Shown here in pieces: positions 40,695 to 50,298 of a stretch of 64,000 nucleotides of DNA (its first letter is position 1; each line of letters opens with the position of its first letter). The notes below the pieces were generated by a model. The model made no database searches. It saw only the letters and a program-made list of their open reading frames with translations, and was not told the origin of the DNA. The stretch covers positions 435,592 to 499,591 of the forward strand of contig NZ_NFUR01000001.1 in NCBI RefSeq assembly GCF_002127225.1, in the 5' to 3' direction. A program made the position numbers and the translations under genes. This DNA is from Sphingomonas sp. IBVSS2 (GTDB taxonomy: Bacteria; Pseudomonadota; Alphaproteobacteria; Sphingomonadales; Sphingomonadaceae).

Positions 40695-41424
40695 CGAAGC
40701 TCAGCCGCGCCGTGCTTGCGTTGCGCGGCGGGTCGAGCTGGGCCGAATTGAAGTCGATCGTCTGCTTGGGGCCGATCTCGCGGACCTGCGGCGTCACCCG
40801 CCAGCTATAGACCAGCTGGTTCTGCTTGTCCCGGAGCTCGATGCGGATGTCGGGCACGCGCTGCTTGTCCGCGGTGGGATTGGCGACCTTGCCCGAGATC
40901 ATGAACAATTCGCTGCCATTGGTCTGGGTACGCAGCTCGGCATTCTTGTCGGCGAAGACCAGCGGCGTCTCGACTTCGCGGCCCATGCCGAGGCCCAGCC
41001 CCATCTGTGCCGCCAGCCCGGGCGCGCCCGAATAGAGGATCGCCCCGGTGCCGAGCAGCATCGAGAAGCCGGCCACGAACGCGGCCGCGGTCCAGCGCCG
41101 GGCGGGGTTGCGCCGCGGCTTGAACGGCGGCTGGGGCGCGAAGGGATCATAGTCCGGCGCCGGCCCGCCGGCCGCGGCGGTGATCGAGGCATCGTCGAAC
41201 ACCCGCGGCGCCGGCGCTTCACGCCTCGGCGGCTCGGCCACGCGATCGGAGGCCTGGGTGACCGGGCCGTCGGCAGCCGTGGCCCGCGTCGTCAGGTCGA
41301 GCGCGGCCGGCGCCTGGAACCAGCTATGCTTGCAGCTCGCGCAGCGCACGGTGCGGCCATCGGCGCCGATGGCGCTGTCGGGCACCAGGTAGCGAGTACG
41401 GCACTGGCTGCATTCGAGGATCAT
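40675..41424 (-). CDS. Zinc-ribbon (MJ0042-type) membrane protein
   Basis: 249 residues from the ATG at 41424. The N-terminal zinc ribbon has two CxxC knuckles: [16 protein letters not shown] and [14 protein letters not shown] Pro/Arg-rich linker is followed by one membrane helix (about 125-145) and a periplasmic domain of the DUF3426 type, with [20 protein letters not shown] and [20 protein letters not shown]. This architecture is common next to ftsEX in alphaproteobacteria; function unknown, perhaps a cell-division or envelope-linked regulator. Divergent from ftsE. Confidence 0.82.
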   Translation of the reverse strand: MILECSQCRTRYLVPDSAIGADGRTVRCASCKHSWFQAPAALDLTTRATAADGPVTQASDRVAEPPRREAPAPRVFDDASITAAAGGPAPDYDPFAPQPPFKPRRNPARRWTAAAFVAGFSMLLGTGAILYSGAPGLAAQMGLGLGMGREVETPLVFADKNAELRTQTNGSELFMISGKVANPTADKQRVPDIRIELRDKQNQLVYSWRVTPQVREIGPKQTIDFNSAQLDPPRNASTARLSFATEIGG

Positions 41425-41581
41425 TACGCGCGGCTCACAAGACGGGCCCCGTCGCCCGATTGTCACGATTCTAGACCCATCGATTCGCGCCCACAAGAGT
41501 CCCGTGCCCGAGTATCCCCAGCTTCTTGTGAGCCGCCAGCGGCTGTGCGATGGCAGGGGCGAGGGAAGCGCCGGGAGCCAG

Positions 41582-42283
41582 ATGGCCAGCATCGTCCAAT
41601 TCGAGAATGTCGGCCTGCGCTATGGTTCGGGCGACGAGACTCTCTCGGACGTCAGCTTCACGCTGAACACGGGCGCCTTCTATTTCCTCACTGGCCCCTC
41701 CGGCGCGGGCAAGACCTCGCTGCTCAAGCTCCTCTATCTGGCCCAGCGGCCGAGCCGCGGCACGGTGCGCCTGTTCGGCGAGGATGCCGGCGCCCTGCCC
41801 CGCGCGCGCCTGCCCGGCTTTCGCCGGCGGATCGGCGTGGTGTTCCAGGACTTCCGCCTCGTTCCCCATCTTTCCGCCTATGACAATATCGCGCTCCCCC
41901 TGCGGGTGGCGGGCGTGTCGGAAGGCGATATCGAGGCGCCGGTGCGCGAGATGCTCGCCTGGGTGGGGCTGACCGATCGCGGCCGGGCCCGGCCGCCGAC
42001 GCTCTCCGGCGGCGAGCAGCAGCGCATCGCCATCGCCCGCGCGGTGATCGGCCGCCCCGAACTGCTGGTCGCCGACGAGCCGACCGGCAATGTCGATCCC
42101 GACATGGCCGAGCGGCTGCTGCACTTGTTCGACAGCCTCAATCGCCTGGGCACCACCGTCGTGGTCGCCACGCACGACTTCCACCTGCTCAACCGCATTC
42201 CCAACGCGCACATGATGCGGCTCGAAAAGGGCCGGCTCAACGATCCGACCGGCGCCTTGCGCAATCCGCCGGGGCGCGCATGA
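41582..42283 (+). CDS. ftsE: Cell division ATP-binding protein FtsE
   Basis: 233 residues from the ATG at 41582; the frame is open upstream to 41504. ABC ATPase with Walker [11 protein letters not shown]-loop [20 protein letters not shown], signature [20 protein letters not shown], Walker [18 protein letters not shown] and the switch His in [11 protein letters not shown]. FtsE with FtsX activates peptidoglycan hydrolases at the septum. First gene of a tightly coupled four-gene unit. Confidence 0.93.
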   Translation: MASIVQFENVGLRYGSGDETLSDVSFTLNTGAFYFLTGPSGAGKTSLLKLLYLAQRPSRGTVRLFGEDAGALPRARLPGFRRRIGVVFQDFRLVPHLSAYDNIALPLRVAGVSEGDIEAPVREMLAWVGLTDRGRARPPTLSGGEQQRIAIARAVIGRPELLVADEPTGNVDPDMAERLLHLFDSLNRLGTTVVVATHDFHLLNRIPNAHMMRLEKGRLNDPTGALRNPPGRA

Positions 42284-43164
42284 AGCTGAGCCTCAACCCC
42301 AATGCGCCCGACCGCCGCCTGCTCGACGAGAGCCGGCGCACGCGCGCCATGACCTGGATCATGGCGATCATGCTGTTCCTCACCGTGCTCGCCGGCGCGC
42401 TGGGGCTGGGCATGTTCGCCGCCACCGCGCAGCTCGATCGCCAGCTGGCGGGGCGGCTGACCATCCAGATCGTCGAACCCGATGCCGCGACGCGCGACGG
42501 CGAGGCGGCGGCGATCCGCGCGGCGGTGGCGAGGATCCCCGGCGTGGCGCGCGCCGCCGAAGTCGATCGCCAGCGGCTGGCCGAGCTGCTCAAGCCCTGG
42601 CTGGGCGACACCGGGCTCGATCCCGACCTGCCGATGCCGGCGATGATCGACGTCGAAGTGCATGGCAGCAGCCTGGCCATGGTCGAGCGCACCGCCCGCG
42701 CCATCGCCCCGGGCGCCCGGATCGACCGGCATGCGCAATGGCTCTCGCCGGTGCGCAGCTTCATGACCACGATGAGCTGGCTCGCGGTGGGGCTGATGCT
42801 GCTGATCGCCACCGCCACCGCTGCCGTGGTGCTGCTCGCCGCGCGTTCGGGGCTGGACACGCACCGCGACACCATCGATGTGCTGCACATGCTCGGCTCC
42901 ACCGATGTCCAGATTGCCCGCCTGTTCCAGCGGCGGATCGCGTTCGACACGCTGTTCGGCGGCCTGCTCGGCTCCGCGGCGGCGCTGGGGCTCGTCTGGT
43001 TCCTCCAGTCGCGCATGGCGCTGGTGGGCTCGGAGATGCTGAGCGGCGTGGCGCTGCAGCAGCGCGACTGGTTCCTGCTCCTGCTGCTGCCGCTGGGCTT
43101 CGCACTGCTCGCCACCTTCGCGGCGCGGAGCACCGTGCTGCGTGCGCTGGGCCGCACGCTGTGA
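42280..43164 (+). CDS. ftsX: Cell division membrane protein FtsX
   Basis: 294 residues; its start overlaps the ftsE stop as ATGA. N-terminal membrane helix (about 23-47), a large extracytoplasmic domain, then three more helices with the FtsX-type block SGLDTHRDTIDVLHMLGSTD and VQIARLFQRRIAFDTLFGG. Partner of FtsE in transmitting ATP hydrolysis across the membrane. Extracytoplasmic loop is shorter than in some Gram-positives. Coupled to the next gene by GTGA. Confidence 0.92.
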   Translation: MKLSLNPNAPDRRLLDESRRTRAMTWIMAIMLFLTVLAGALGLGMFAATAQLDRQLAGRLTIQIVEPDAATRDGEAAAIRAAVARIPGVARAAEVDRQRLAELLKPWLGDTGLDPDLPMPAMIDVEVHGSSLAMVERTARAIAPGARIDRHAQWLSPVRSFMTTMSWLAVGLMLLIATATAAVVLLAARSGLDTHRDTIDVLHMLGSTDVQIARLFQRRIAFDTLFGGLLGSAAALGLVWFLQSRMALVGSEMLSGVALQQRDWFLLLLLPLGFALLATFAARSTVLRALGRTL

Positions 43165-43691
43165 TCCTGCGCCTCATCGCCCTGGTGGTGATCGCCTGGC
43201 TGCTCGGCTTCGCGGCGTTCATGCTCTCGCTCGGCCACCCGCTGGAGAACCGCAAGACCGACGCGATCGTGGTGCTGACCGGCGGATCGAAGCGAATCGA
43301 CCGCGGGCTTGAGGTGCTGCGCGCGGGCGATGCCCAGCGGATGCTGGTCAGCGGCGTCGATCCCGATGTGCGCCCCGGCGAGTTCGCCGCGGAATACAAG
43401 ATCGACCGGAAGCTGATGCGCTGCTGCGTGGACCTGGGCTGGCAGGCGGTCGACACCCGCTCCAACGCGGAGGAAACCGCGGAATGGGTGAAGGAGCACC
43501 GGTACAGGACGGTGCGGCTGGTGACGTCCGACTGGCACATGCCGCGCGCCCGGCTCGAGCTGGCCCACGCCCTGCGGGGCGTCGAGGTGATCGGCGATCC
43601 GGTGCGCAGCCAGCCGGGCTTCGCGATGCTGTTCCGCGAATATCACAAATATCTCGTGCGGCGGATCGCGCTGCTGCTGGGCGGCAGCTGA
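43161..43691 (+). CDS. YdcF/DUF218-family membrane protein
   Basis: 176 residues from a GTG overlapping the ftsX stop. A single N-terminal membrane helix (about 2-25) precedes a DUF218 domain: TDAIVVLTGGSKRIDRGLEV, QRMLVSGVDPDVRPGEF, DTRSNAEETAEWVKEHRYRT and RLVTSDWHMPRARLELAHAL. Relatives such as YdcF, SanA and ElyC act in envelope homeostasis; the exact reaction is unknown. Its stop overlaps the plsC-like start by one base. Confidence 0.85.
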   Translation: MILRLIALVVIAWLLGFAAFMLSLGHPLENRKTDAIVVLTGGSKRIDRGLEVLRAGDAQRMLVSGVDPDVRPGEFAAEYKIDRKLMRCCVDLGWQAVDTRSNAEETAEWVKEHRYRTVRLVTSDWHMPRARLELAHALRGVEVIGDPVRSQPGFAMLFREYHKYLVRRIALLLGGS

Positions 43692-44374
43692 TGAACCTGC
43701 TCCGCACGCTCGCCTTCTCGATCTTCTTCTACGGCCTCTCGGTGCCGATGGTGCTGCTCGTGCCCTTCGTCGCGCTGCTGGGCGGCGACGCGCTGCGCAG
43801 CTATGCGATGGGCTGGGTGGCGCTGATGCGCTGGTCGGCGCGCTGGATCCTGGGGATCCGGGTGAAGATCGAGGGCGAGATTCCCAAGGGCCCGGTGCTG
43901 TTCGCGGGCAAGCACGAATCGCTGTTCGAGGCCTTGGAGCTGAGCCGGCTGCTGGGCTCGCCCGCCACGGTGATGAAGCGCGAGCTGGCGCGGATCCCGC
44001 TCTGGGGCTGGGCGGCGCGGCGCTACGGCGTCATCATCGTCAACCGCACCGCCAATGCCTCGGCGCTCCGCGCGATGATGAAGGATGCGCAGGCCGCATT
44101 GAAGCAGGGCCGGTCGGTGATGATCTTCCCCGAAGGAACGCGCGTGAAGCCGGGCGAGAAGCCGGAGCTCCGTTCGGGCTTTGCCGGGCTGTATCGGATG
44201 CTCGACCTGCCCGTGGTGCCGATCGCAGTGAAGAGCGGCCATGTCTGGCCCAAGCACGGCATCAAGAGACCGGGCGTCGTCACCTTCCGGTTCGAGCCGA
44301 TGATCCCGCCCGGCCTGCCGCGCGCAGAGGCCGAGGCGCGGGTGCATGCCGGGATCAACGCACTGAACGGGTGA
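43691..44374 (+). CDS. plsC: 1-acyl-sn-glycerol-3-phosphate acyltransferase (PlsC-like)
   Basis: 227 residues with a membrane-anchoring N-terminus. Acyltransferase motif I is H-x4-E here (KHESLFEALELS) instead of the usual H-x4-D; motif III is FPEGTRVKPGE, and motif IV (VVPIAVKSGHVWPK) is normal. Makes phosphatidic acid from lysophosphatidic acid at the inner membrane. Last in the ftsE-ftsX-ydcF-like unit, so division and phospholipid synthesis genes are translationally linked. The H-x4-E form exists in other PlsC homologues. Confidence 0.85.
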   Translation: MNLLRTLAFSIFFYGLSVPMVLLVPFVALLGGDALRSYAMGWVALMRWSARWILGIRVKIEGEIPKGPVLFAGKHESLFEALELSRLLGSPATVMKRELARIPLWGWAARRYGVIIVNRTANASALRAMMKDAQAALKQGRSVMIFPEGTRVKPGEKPELRSGFAGLYRMLDLPVVPIAVKSGHVWPKHGIKRPGVVTFRFEPMIPPGLPRAEAEARVHAGINALNG

Positions 44375-44424
44375 ATCGCGGGCCGGTGCCGGTCGCGAAG
44401 CGTCGGCGTCGTTCCCGCCGGCAG

Positions 44425-45366
44425 CTAGTCGTGCGTGCGGCCGAAATCGGGCGCCGCGTCGTCCTGGCCCTGCTCGATGATCGAGCGGCGGATCGCGCGG
44501 GTCCGGCTGAACAGTTCGAACAGCTCGTCGCCCTTGCCCCAGCGGATCGCGCGCTGGAGCGCGGTCAGGTCCTCGGAAAAGCGCTGGAGCATGTCGAGCA
44601 CCGCTTCCTTGTTCGCCAGGAACACGTCGCGCCACATCGTCGGGTCCGAGGCGGCGATGCGCGTGAAGTCGCGGAAGCCGCCGGCCGAATATTTGATGAC
44701 CTCGGACTGGGTGACTTCCTCCATGTCCGACGCGGTGCCGACGATCGTATAGGCGATCAGGTGGGGCAGGTGGCTGGTCACCGCCAGCACGCGATCGTGA
44801 TGATCGGGCGCCATCGTCTCGACCTCGGCGCCCAGCCGCTTCCAGAATTCGCGCACCCGCTCCACGGCCGGCACGTCGGTGCCCTCCGCCGGCGTGACGA
44901 TGCACCAGCGGCCATGGAACAGCGAGGCGAAGCCGGCCTCGGGGCCGCTATTCTCGGTGCCCGCCACCGGATGCGCGGGAACGAAGGTCGCATCCGGCAG
45001 CGCGGCACGCACCGCCTCGACCACGCTTTCCTTGCACGAGCCGACATCGCTGACGATCGCATCGGCGGGCAGGTCTGCGGCGATGCCCGCCGCCGCCGCG
45101 CCCATCGCGCCGACGGGGACGCAGAGGATGACGAGATCGGCGTCGATCACCGAGGTGCCGGCGGTGTCGGCGACGTCGTCGCACAGCGCGATGCGCACCG
45201 CGGTCCCGCGCACCGCCGGATCGGCGTCGAAGCCGGTCACGCGCACGCTCGGCATGTGCTGCTTCACCGCCCGCGCGATCGAAGAGCCGATCAGGCCCAG
45301 GCCGATGATCGTCACCCGGGCAAAGGGCGGCTGCTGCCGCCCGTCTTCCGCAGGCGCGGGCAGCAT
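44425..45366 (-). CDS. tyrA: Prephenate/arogenate dehydrogenase (TyrA/TyrC type)
   Basis: 313 residues; the start at 45366 abuts the hisC stop. N-terminal Rossmann motif IIGLGLIGSSIARAVK for NAD(P), followed by VGSCKESVVEAVRAAL and the substrate site FVPAHPVAGTENSGPEAGF. The helical dimer domain contains the catalytic-site SHLPHLIAYTIVGTA. Catalyses oxidative decarboxylation in tyrosine synthesis. The hisC-tyrA pairing suggests that the aminotransferase also works on prephenate. Confidence 0.9.
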   Translation of the reverse strand: MLPAPAEDGRQQPPFARVTIIGLGLIGSSIARAVKQHMPSVRVTGFDADPAVRGTAVRIALCDDVADTAGTSVIDADLVILCVPVGAMGAAAAGIAADLPADAIVSDVGSCKESVVEAVRAALPDATFVPAHPVAGTENSGPEAGFASLFHGRWCIVTPAEGTDVPAVERVREFWKRLGAEVETMAPDHHDRVLAVTSHLPHLIAYTIVGTASDMEEVTQSEVIKYSAGGFRDFTRIAASDPTMWRDVFLANKEAVLDMLQRFSEDLTALQRAIRWGKGDELFELFSRTRAIRRSIIEQGQDDAAPDFGRTHD

Positions 45367-46463
45367 CAGTCCTCGCCCGCCAGGCTGCGAAGCGCCGCGA
45401 TCACGCCGCGCGTCTCGTCCTCGGTGCCGATGGTGATGCGCAGGCCGTGCGGCAGCCCCTGTCCGGGCAGCCAGCGGACGATATAGCCGGCGTCCATCAG
45501 CCCCTTGTAGGCTGCCTCGGCGGTGAGATGGCCCTCGAACAGCACGAGGACGAAATTCGCCTGGCTCGGCACGGCGCGCAGGCCCTTGTTGCCCAGCTTG
45601 GCGATCTCGTCCGCGAACCAGCGGCGCCACTGCGCATTGTGCGCCTTGGTGTGGGCGACGAAATCGGCATCGCCCAGCGCCGCGACCGCCGCCGCGGTGC
45701 CGGCGATGGTGATAGAGAAGGGCAGGCGGATACGGTGCATCGCCTCGATGATCGGGGCCGAGGCATAGCCCCAGCCGATCCGTTCGGCGGCGAGGCCGTA
45801 CATCTTGGAGAAGGTGCGTGTCACCAGCACGTTGGGCGCGGTGCGGGCCAGCTCCATGCCGCCATCGTCGTCGTCGCCTTCGATATATTCGGCATAGGCA
45901 TGGTCGAGCACGAGCAGCACATGGCCGGGCAGGCCGGCATGGAGGCGCAGGATCTCGCTGCGCGGCGCATAAGTGCCGGTCGGGTTGTTGGGGTTGGCGA
46001 CGAAGACGATCCTCGTGCGCTCGGTCACCGAGGCGAGGATGGCGTCGACATCGGTCGCATAGTCCCTGTCCGGCGCCACCACCGGCGTCGCGCCGACGCG
46101 GCGGGTGGCGATCGGATACACGGTGAAGCCGTAATGGACGTAGATGATCTCGTCGCCCGGGCCGGCAAAGGCGCCCGCAGCGAGATGCAGCACTTCGTCC
46201 GAACCATTGCCATAGATGATCCGCGCGGGATCGAGGCCGTATTTCGCCGCGATCGTCTCGCGCAGCTCGACGGCGCTGGCATCGGGATAGCGCTCGAGGC
46301 TGGTCGCGGCGGTCAGGAACGCCGCGCGCGCCTTGGGCGAGGTGCCGAGCGGGTTCTCGTTGGACGAGAGCTTCGAGACCTTGCGGCCGTCGTCGGTGGT
46401 GGAGCGCCCCGGCACATAGGGGGCGATTTCCATGATCCAGGGCTTGGGAACAGGTGCGGTCAT
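45366..46463 (-). CDS. hisC: Histidinol-phosphate/aromatic aminotransferase HisC
   Basis: 365 residues from the ATG at 46463. Class I/II PLP aminotransferase: SNENPLGTSPKARAAF near the N-terminus, VFVANPNNPTGTYAPRSEIL, the Asp-Tyr pair in LDHAYAEYIEG, and the PLP lysine in RTFSKMYGLAAERIGWG (Lys about 220). Converts imidazole acetol phosphate to histidinol phosphate; in alphaproteobacteria the same family often also transaminates aromatic precursors. The downstream tyrA supports that second role. Confidence 0.9.
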   Translation of the reverse strand: MTAPVPKPWIMEIAPYVPGRSTTDDGRKVSKLSSNENPLGTSPKARAAFLTAATSLERYPDASAVELRETIAAKYGLDPARIIYGNGSDEVLHLAAGAFAGPGDEIIYVHYGFTVYPIATRRVGATPVVAPDRDYATDVDAILASVTERTRIVFVANPNNPTGTYAPRSEILRLHAGLPGHVLLVLDHAYAEYIEGDDDDGGMELARTAPNVLVTRTFSKMYGLAAERIGWGYASAPIIEAMHRIRLPFSITIAGTAAAVAALGDADFVAHTKAHNAQWRRWFADEIAKLGNKGLRAVPSQANFVLVLFEGHLTAEAAYKGLMDAGYIVRWLPGQGLPHGLRITIGTEDETRGVIAALRSLAGED

Positions 46464-46547
46464 GGTCGCGCGGCTTGGCGGAATGGTTACCGGATGGCAA
46501 GGGTCAGGCTCTAGGGCTTCATGGTTAAAGGGAGCCGGGGAGGGGCA

Positions 46548-48107
46548 ATGCGGGGGAACGGCATCGTCTGGCGCGCGCTGGAAGCGGCGCGGCGACGCAA
46601 TCTGGAAGCGGCCGGCGAGGCGATGCCGGTCAGGGGCGCGAGCGGCGCGACACGGCGCGCGGTGCTGCGGGCGATGGCCGCGACCGGTATGGCGGGCGCC
46701 TTCCCTCGCCCCGCCGCGGCGCGCGCGCCCGGGCGGGTGGCGATCGTCGGCGGCGGCATCGCGGGCCTCAGCGCGCTCCATCATCTGCGCAAGGCCGGCA
46801 TGGATGCCTTTCTGTACGAAGGCCGTGGCCGCACCGGCGGGCGCATGTACACGCACAGATCGGGCGACTGGACGTTCGAGGCGGGCGGCCAGCTGGTCAA
46901 CACCGACCATTATGACATGCACGCGCTGCTCGCGCGCTTCGGCGTGGCGCTGCGCGATCGCAAGCACGAGCCGCACGACACGCTGATCCTCGCGAACGGC
47001 CGGCTGGTGAGCGACGCGGAGCTGGCCGCGGCGCTGCGTCCGATCGCCGCGCAGATCGGGAAGGACGCCGACCGGCTGGACGCGGACCATGCCCGCGTCG
47101 CGCCCCGCCTCGATCGCCTGTCGATCCACGACTATCTCGAACGGCACGCCGCGCGGATCCGCGAGCCCTGGGTCCGCCAGCTGCTCGAGGCGACCAGCCG
47201 CACCGAATATGGCGTCGAGCCCAATCGCGCCTCGGCGATCGAGCTGATCTTCAACCTGCCGACGGTGGACGGCCGGCGCGCCGAAGTGCTGGGCGGCGCC
47301 GACGAGCGCTATGTGATCGAGGGCGGCAGCTCGGCGCTGATCGAGGCGATGAGCGCGTTCCATGCCGATCGGATCGCCACCGGCAAGCGCCTGCACCGCG
47401 TCGAGCCGGGGCTGAAGCTCCATTTCCTCGACGGCTCGACCGCGGATGCCGACACGCTGATCGTCGCGGTGCCCGGGCCGCTCACCCGCCAGATCGATTT
47501 CCGCGTACCGCTTCCCGCCGCCTGGCGCGCGTTCATCGGCGAGATGGAGCTGGGCTTCAACGAGAAGGTCCAGTCGGGCACCAATGCCATGCCGTGGCGC
47601 CGGCCGATGGGGGTGGGCGGCGAGCTGTGGCAGACCGATCCGCGGGCCGGCTGGGCATTGGGCTGGGACGGCAGCGTGCATCGCAAGGACGGGCTCTCGC
47701 CGGTCTGGACCTGGTTCCTGGGCGGCGACGAAGTGCTGCGCGCGCAGAGCGAGGCGCCGTCCGCGCTCGCCGCCCGCTTCGCCGCCAGCGCCGCGGCCGC
47801 GATCCCCGGGCTGGTCGAGGCCGCCACCGGCCCCTTCACCCGCACCAACTGGCACGCCCAGCCACTCACGCTCGGCGCCTATTGCAACTATGCCCCCGGC
47901 CAGCTCACCCGCTTCTCGAAGCTGCTGTACGTCGAGGGTGAAGGCGGGGGCGGGGGCGGCGACCAGGTGCCCCATGCGGGACGGATCTGGTTCGCGGGCG
48001 AGCATCTCTCCGATGCCTTTCCGGGCTATATGAACGGCGCCGCGCAGACCGGGCGGATGGCCGCCGCCGCCGTGCTGGGCACGCGGATCGATGCCAAGGC
48101 CGCTTGA
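46548..48107 (+). CDS. Flavin-dependent amine oxidase with probable Tat signal
   Basis: 519 residues from the ATG at 46548 (GGAGGGG just upstream); an ATG at 46521 is also open but poorly placed. A twin-Arg segment at about 45-46 ([20 protein letters not shown]) precedes an AxA-type cleavage site. The FAD dinucleotide motif [20 protein letters not shown] and [15 protein letters not shown] identify the monoamine oxidase fold; the C-terminal [19 protein letters not shown] closes the FAD site. Substrate unknown. Divergent from hisC. Confidence 0.85.
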   Translation: MRGNGIVWRALEAARRRNLEAAGEAMPVRGASGATRRAVLRAMAATGMAGAFPRPAAARAPGRVAIVGGGIAGLSALHHLRKAGMDAFLYEGRGRTGGRMYTHRSGDWTFEAGGQLVNTDHYDMHALLARFGVALRDRKHEPHDTLILANGRLVSDAELAAALRPIAAQIGKDADRLDADHARVAPRLDRLSIHDYLERHAARIREPWVRQLLEATSRTEYGVEPNRASAIELIFNLPTVDGRRAEVLGGADERYVIEGGSSALIEAMSAFHADRIATGKRLHRVEPGLKLHFLDGSTADADTLIVAVPGPLTRQIDFRVPLPAAWRAFIGEMELGFNEKVQSGTNAMPWRRPMGVGGELWQTDPRAGWALGWDGSVHRKDGLSPVWTWFLGGDEVLRAQSEAPSALAARFAASAAAAIPGLVEAATGPFTRTNWHAQPLTLGAYCNYAPGQLTRFSKLLYVEGEGGGGGGDQVPHAGRIWFAGEHLSDAFPGYMNGAAQTGRMAAAAVLGTRIDAKAA

Positions 48108-48139
48108 ACCGAGACGCACAGCCTCCTAACGACCGCGGA

Positions 48140-49276
48140 ATGTCCGACGATCCGCGTTATGGCACTGGCCGTTCGGTGACGCTGCCGGGGCCGTTGCGCC
48201 TCGACGGCGGCGGGCTGCTGTCGCCGCTCGACATCGGCTACGAGACTTATGGCACGCTCGCCGCCGATGGCGGCAACGCGATCCTGGTGTGCCACGCCCT
48301 GACCGGCGACCAGCATGTCGCCTCCACCCATCCGCGCACCGGCAAGCCCGGCTGGTGGGCGCGCATGGTGGGGCCGGGCAAGCCGATCGACACCGATCGC
48401 TATTTCATCGTCTGCTCGAACGTGCTGGGCAGCTGCCTCGGCAGCTCCGGGCCGGCGACGGTCAATCCCGCCACGGGCAAGCCCTGGGGGATGGGCTTCC
48501 CGGTCATCACCATCCGCGACATGGTCCGCGCCCAGGCGATGCTGCTCGATCATCTCGGCGTAGGGAAGCTGTTCGCCGTGGTCGGCGGCTCGATGGGCGG
48601 CATGCAGGCGCTGAGCTGGGCGGCGACCTTCCCCGAGCGCGTCGCCTCGGCCGTGGTCATCGCCAGCGCCGCGCGGCATTCCGCGCAGAACATCGCCTTC
48701 CACGAAGTCGGCCGCCAGGCCGTGATGGCCGATCCCAAATGGCGCGGCGGCGACTATTATGCCGACAATGATCCCCCCGCCGCCGGGCTGGCGGTGGCAC
48801 GGATGGCGGCGCACATCACCTATCTCTCCGAAGCGGGGCTCACCGCCAAGTTCGGCCGCAAGCTGCAGAGCCGGCCGGAGAAGCCGGACGGCGCCAAGAC
48901 CTTCGGCTTCGACGCGGACTTCCAGGTGGAGAGCTATCTGCGCCACCAGGGCCTGGCGTTCGTCGACCGGTTCGACGCCAATTCCTATCTCTACATCACC
49001 CGGGCGCTCGACTATTTCGACCTGGCCGAGGAGCATGGCGGGCTGCTCGCCAGCGCCTTCCGGGGCAGCGGCGCGCGCTTCTGCGTGGTCAGCTTCGACA
49101 CCGACTGGCTCTATCCGACGAGCGAATCGCGCACGATCGTCCATGCGCTCAACGCGGCGGGCGCGCGGGCCAGCTTCGTCGAGCTGCGATCGCCCTTCGG
49201 CCATGACGCCTTCCTGCTCGAGAGCCCCGAGCTCGACCGGGTGGTGCGCGGCTTCCTGGAAGCGGGGACGGCATGA
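48140..49276 (+). CDS. metX: Homoserine O-acetyltransferase MetX
   Basis: 378 residues from the ATG at 48140; a TTG at 48104 is also in frame. Alpha/beta hydrolase fold with the nucleophile motif [19 protein letters not shown]; the domain carries [17 protein letters not shown] and the His region [16 protein letters not shown]. Acetylates (or succinylates) homoserine in methionine synthesis. First of metX-GNAT-metW, with ATGA overlaps between all three. Confidence 0.93.
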   Translation: MSDDPRYGTGRSVTLPGPLRLDGGGLLSPLDIGYETYGTLAADGGNAILVCHALTGDQHVASTHPRTGKPGWWARMVGPGKPIDTDRYFIVCSNVLGSCLGSSGPATVNPATGKPWGMGFPVITIRDMVRAQAMLLDHLGVGKLFAVVGGSMGGMQALSWAATFPERVASAVVIASAARHSAQNIAFHEVGRQAVMADPKWRGGDYYADNDPPAAGLAVARMAAHITYLSEAGLTAKFGRKLQSRPEKPDGAKTFGFDADFQVESYLRHQGLAFVDRFDANSYLYITRALDYFDLAEEHGGLLASAFRGSGARFCVVSFDTDWLYPTSESRTIVHALNAAGARASFVELRSPFGHDAFLLESPELDRVVRGFLEAGTA

Positions 49277-49710
49277 GCGACTATCGCATCTCGTTCGACA
49301 AGGCCGAGCTGGATCTCGACCTGATCCATGCGTTCCTGAGCGGATCCTATTGGGCCAGGGGCATCCCGCGGCACATCGTCGAGAACTCGATCGGTAATTC
49401 CTTCTGCGCCGGCGCCTTCGCCAGGGACGAGGCAGGCCAGGACGAGCAGGTGGGCTTCGCCCGGGTGATCACCGATCGCGCGACCTTCGCCTATCTGGCG
49501 GACGTGTTCGTGCTGCCGGCGCACCGGGGCCGGGGCGTGGCGACCCGGATGCTCGAAGCGGTGCAGGCGCATCCCGAGCTGGCCGGCCTGCGCCGCTGGC
49601 TGCTCTTCACCCGCGACATGCAGCCGCTCTATGCCAAGCTCGGCTGGACGCAGATCCCGCATCCCGAGCGCTGCATGGAGCGGCACGACGTGGATCTCTA
49701 CACGCGATGA
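49273..49710 (+). CDS. GNAT-family N-acetyltransferase between metX and metW
   Basis: 145 residues; the start overlaps the metX stop (ATGA) and the end overlaps the metW start. GNAT acetyl-CoA-binding motif A is clear: [20 protein letters not shown] (R-x-x-G-x-G/A). The C-terminal motif [19 protein letters not shown] also fits. Substrate unknown. Its insertion within the tightly coupled methionine pair suggests either a role in the same pathway or simple co-transcription. Confidence 0.87.
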   Translation: MSDYRISFDKAELDLDLIHAFLSGSYWARGIPRHIVENSIGNSFCAGAFARDEAGQDEQVGFARVITDRATFAYLADVFVLPAHRGRGVATRMLEAVQAHPELAGLRRWLLFTRDMQPLYAKLGWTQIPHPERCMERHDVDLYTR

Positions 49711-50294
49711 CCCTGCGTCCCGACCTGGCGATCATCGCGGCGAACGTGGCGGCGGGCAGCCGCGTGCTCGACGTGGGCTGCGGCGACGGCGCGCTGATGG
49801 CGGCGCTGCGCGACACCCGCCAGGTCGATGCGCGCGGGCTGGAGCTCGACGCGGGCGACGTGGCGGCGGCGGTGGGCCGGGGGCTCTCGGTGGTACAGGG
49901 CGATGCCGACACCGACCTGGCCGACTATCCCGACAACAGCTTCGACTATGCCATTCTCAGCCAGACGCTGCAGACCACCCGCCACCCGGACAGGGTGCTG
50001 GAGAATCTGCTGCGCATCGGCAAGCACGCCTTCGTCTCCTTCCCCAATTTCGCCCATTGGCGGGTGCGCGCCTCGCTGCTGTTCGGCGGCCGGATGCCGG
50101 TGACGCGGCTGCTGCCGGTCGAATGGTATGCCACGCCCAACATCCACCATGTGACCGTCGACGACTTCCGCGCGTTCGTGCAGGGCCGGGGGATCGCGCT
50201 GGAGGGCAGCTGGTTCCTCTCGGGCGACCAGAGCTGCGGATCGGCAATGGCCAATCTGTTCGCCGAACATGCGGTGTTCCTGCTGAGGAGGTGA
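49707..50294 (+). CDS. metW: MetW, methyltransferase-like partner of MetX
   Basis: 195 residues of the MetW family. The SAM-binding motif is RVLDVGCGDGALMAAL; typical MetW blocks are DNSFDYAILSQTLQTTRHPD, HAFVSFPNFAHWRVRASLLF and NIHHVTVDDF. MetW associates with MetX in many proteobacteria and is needed for its activity; the reaction is not settled. The start overlaps the GNAT gene (ATGA). Confidence 0.93.
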   Translation: MTLRPDLAIIAANVAAGSRVLDVGCGDGALMAALRDTRQVDARGLELDAGDVAAAVGRGLSVVQGDADTDLADYPDNSFDYAILSQTLQTTRHPDRVLENLLRIGKHAFVSFPNFAHWRVRASLLFGGRMPVTRLLPVEWYATPNIHHVTVDDFRAFVQGRGIALEGSWFLSGDQSCGSAMANLFAEHAVFLLRR

Positions 50295-50298
50295 TGCG

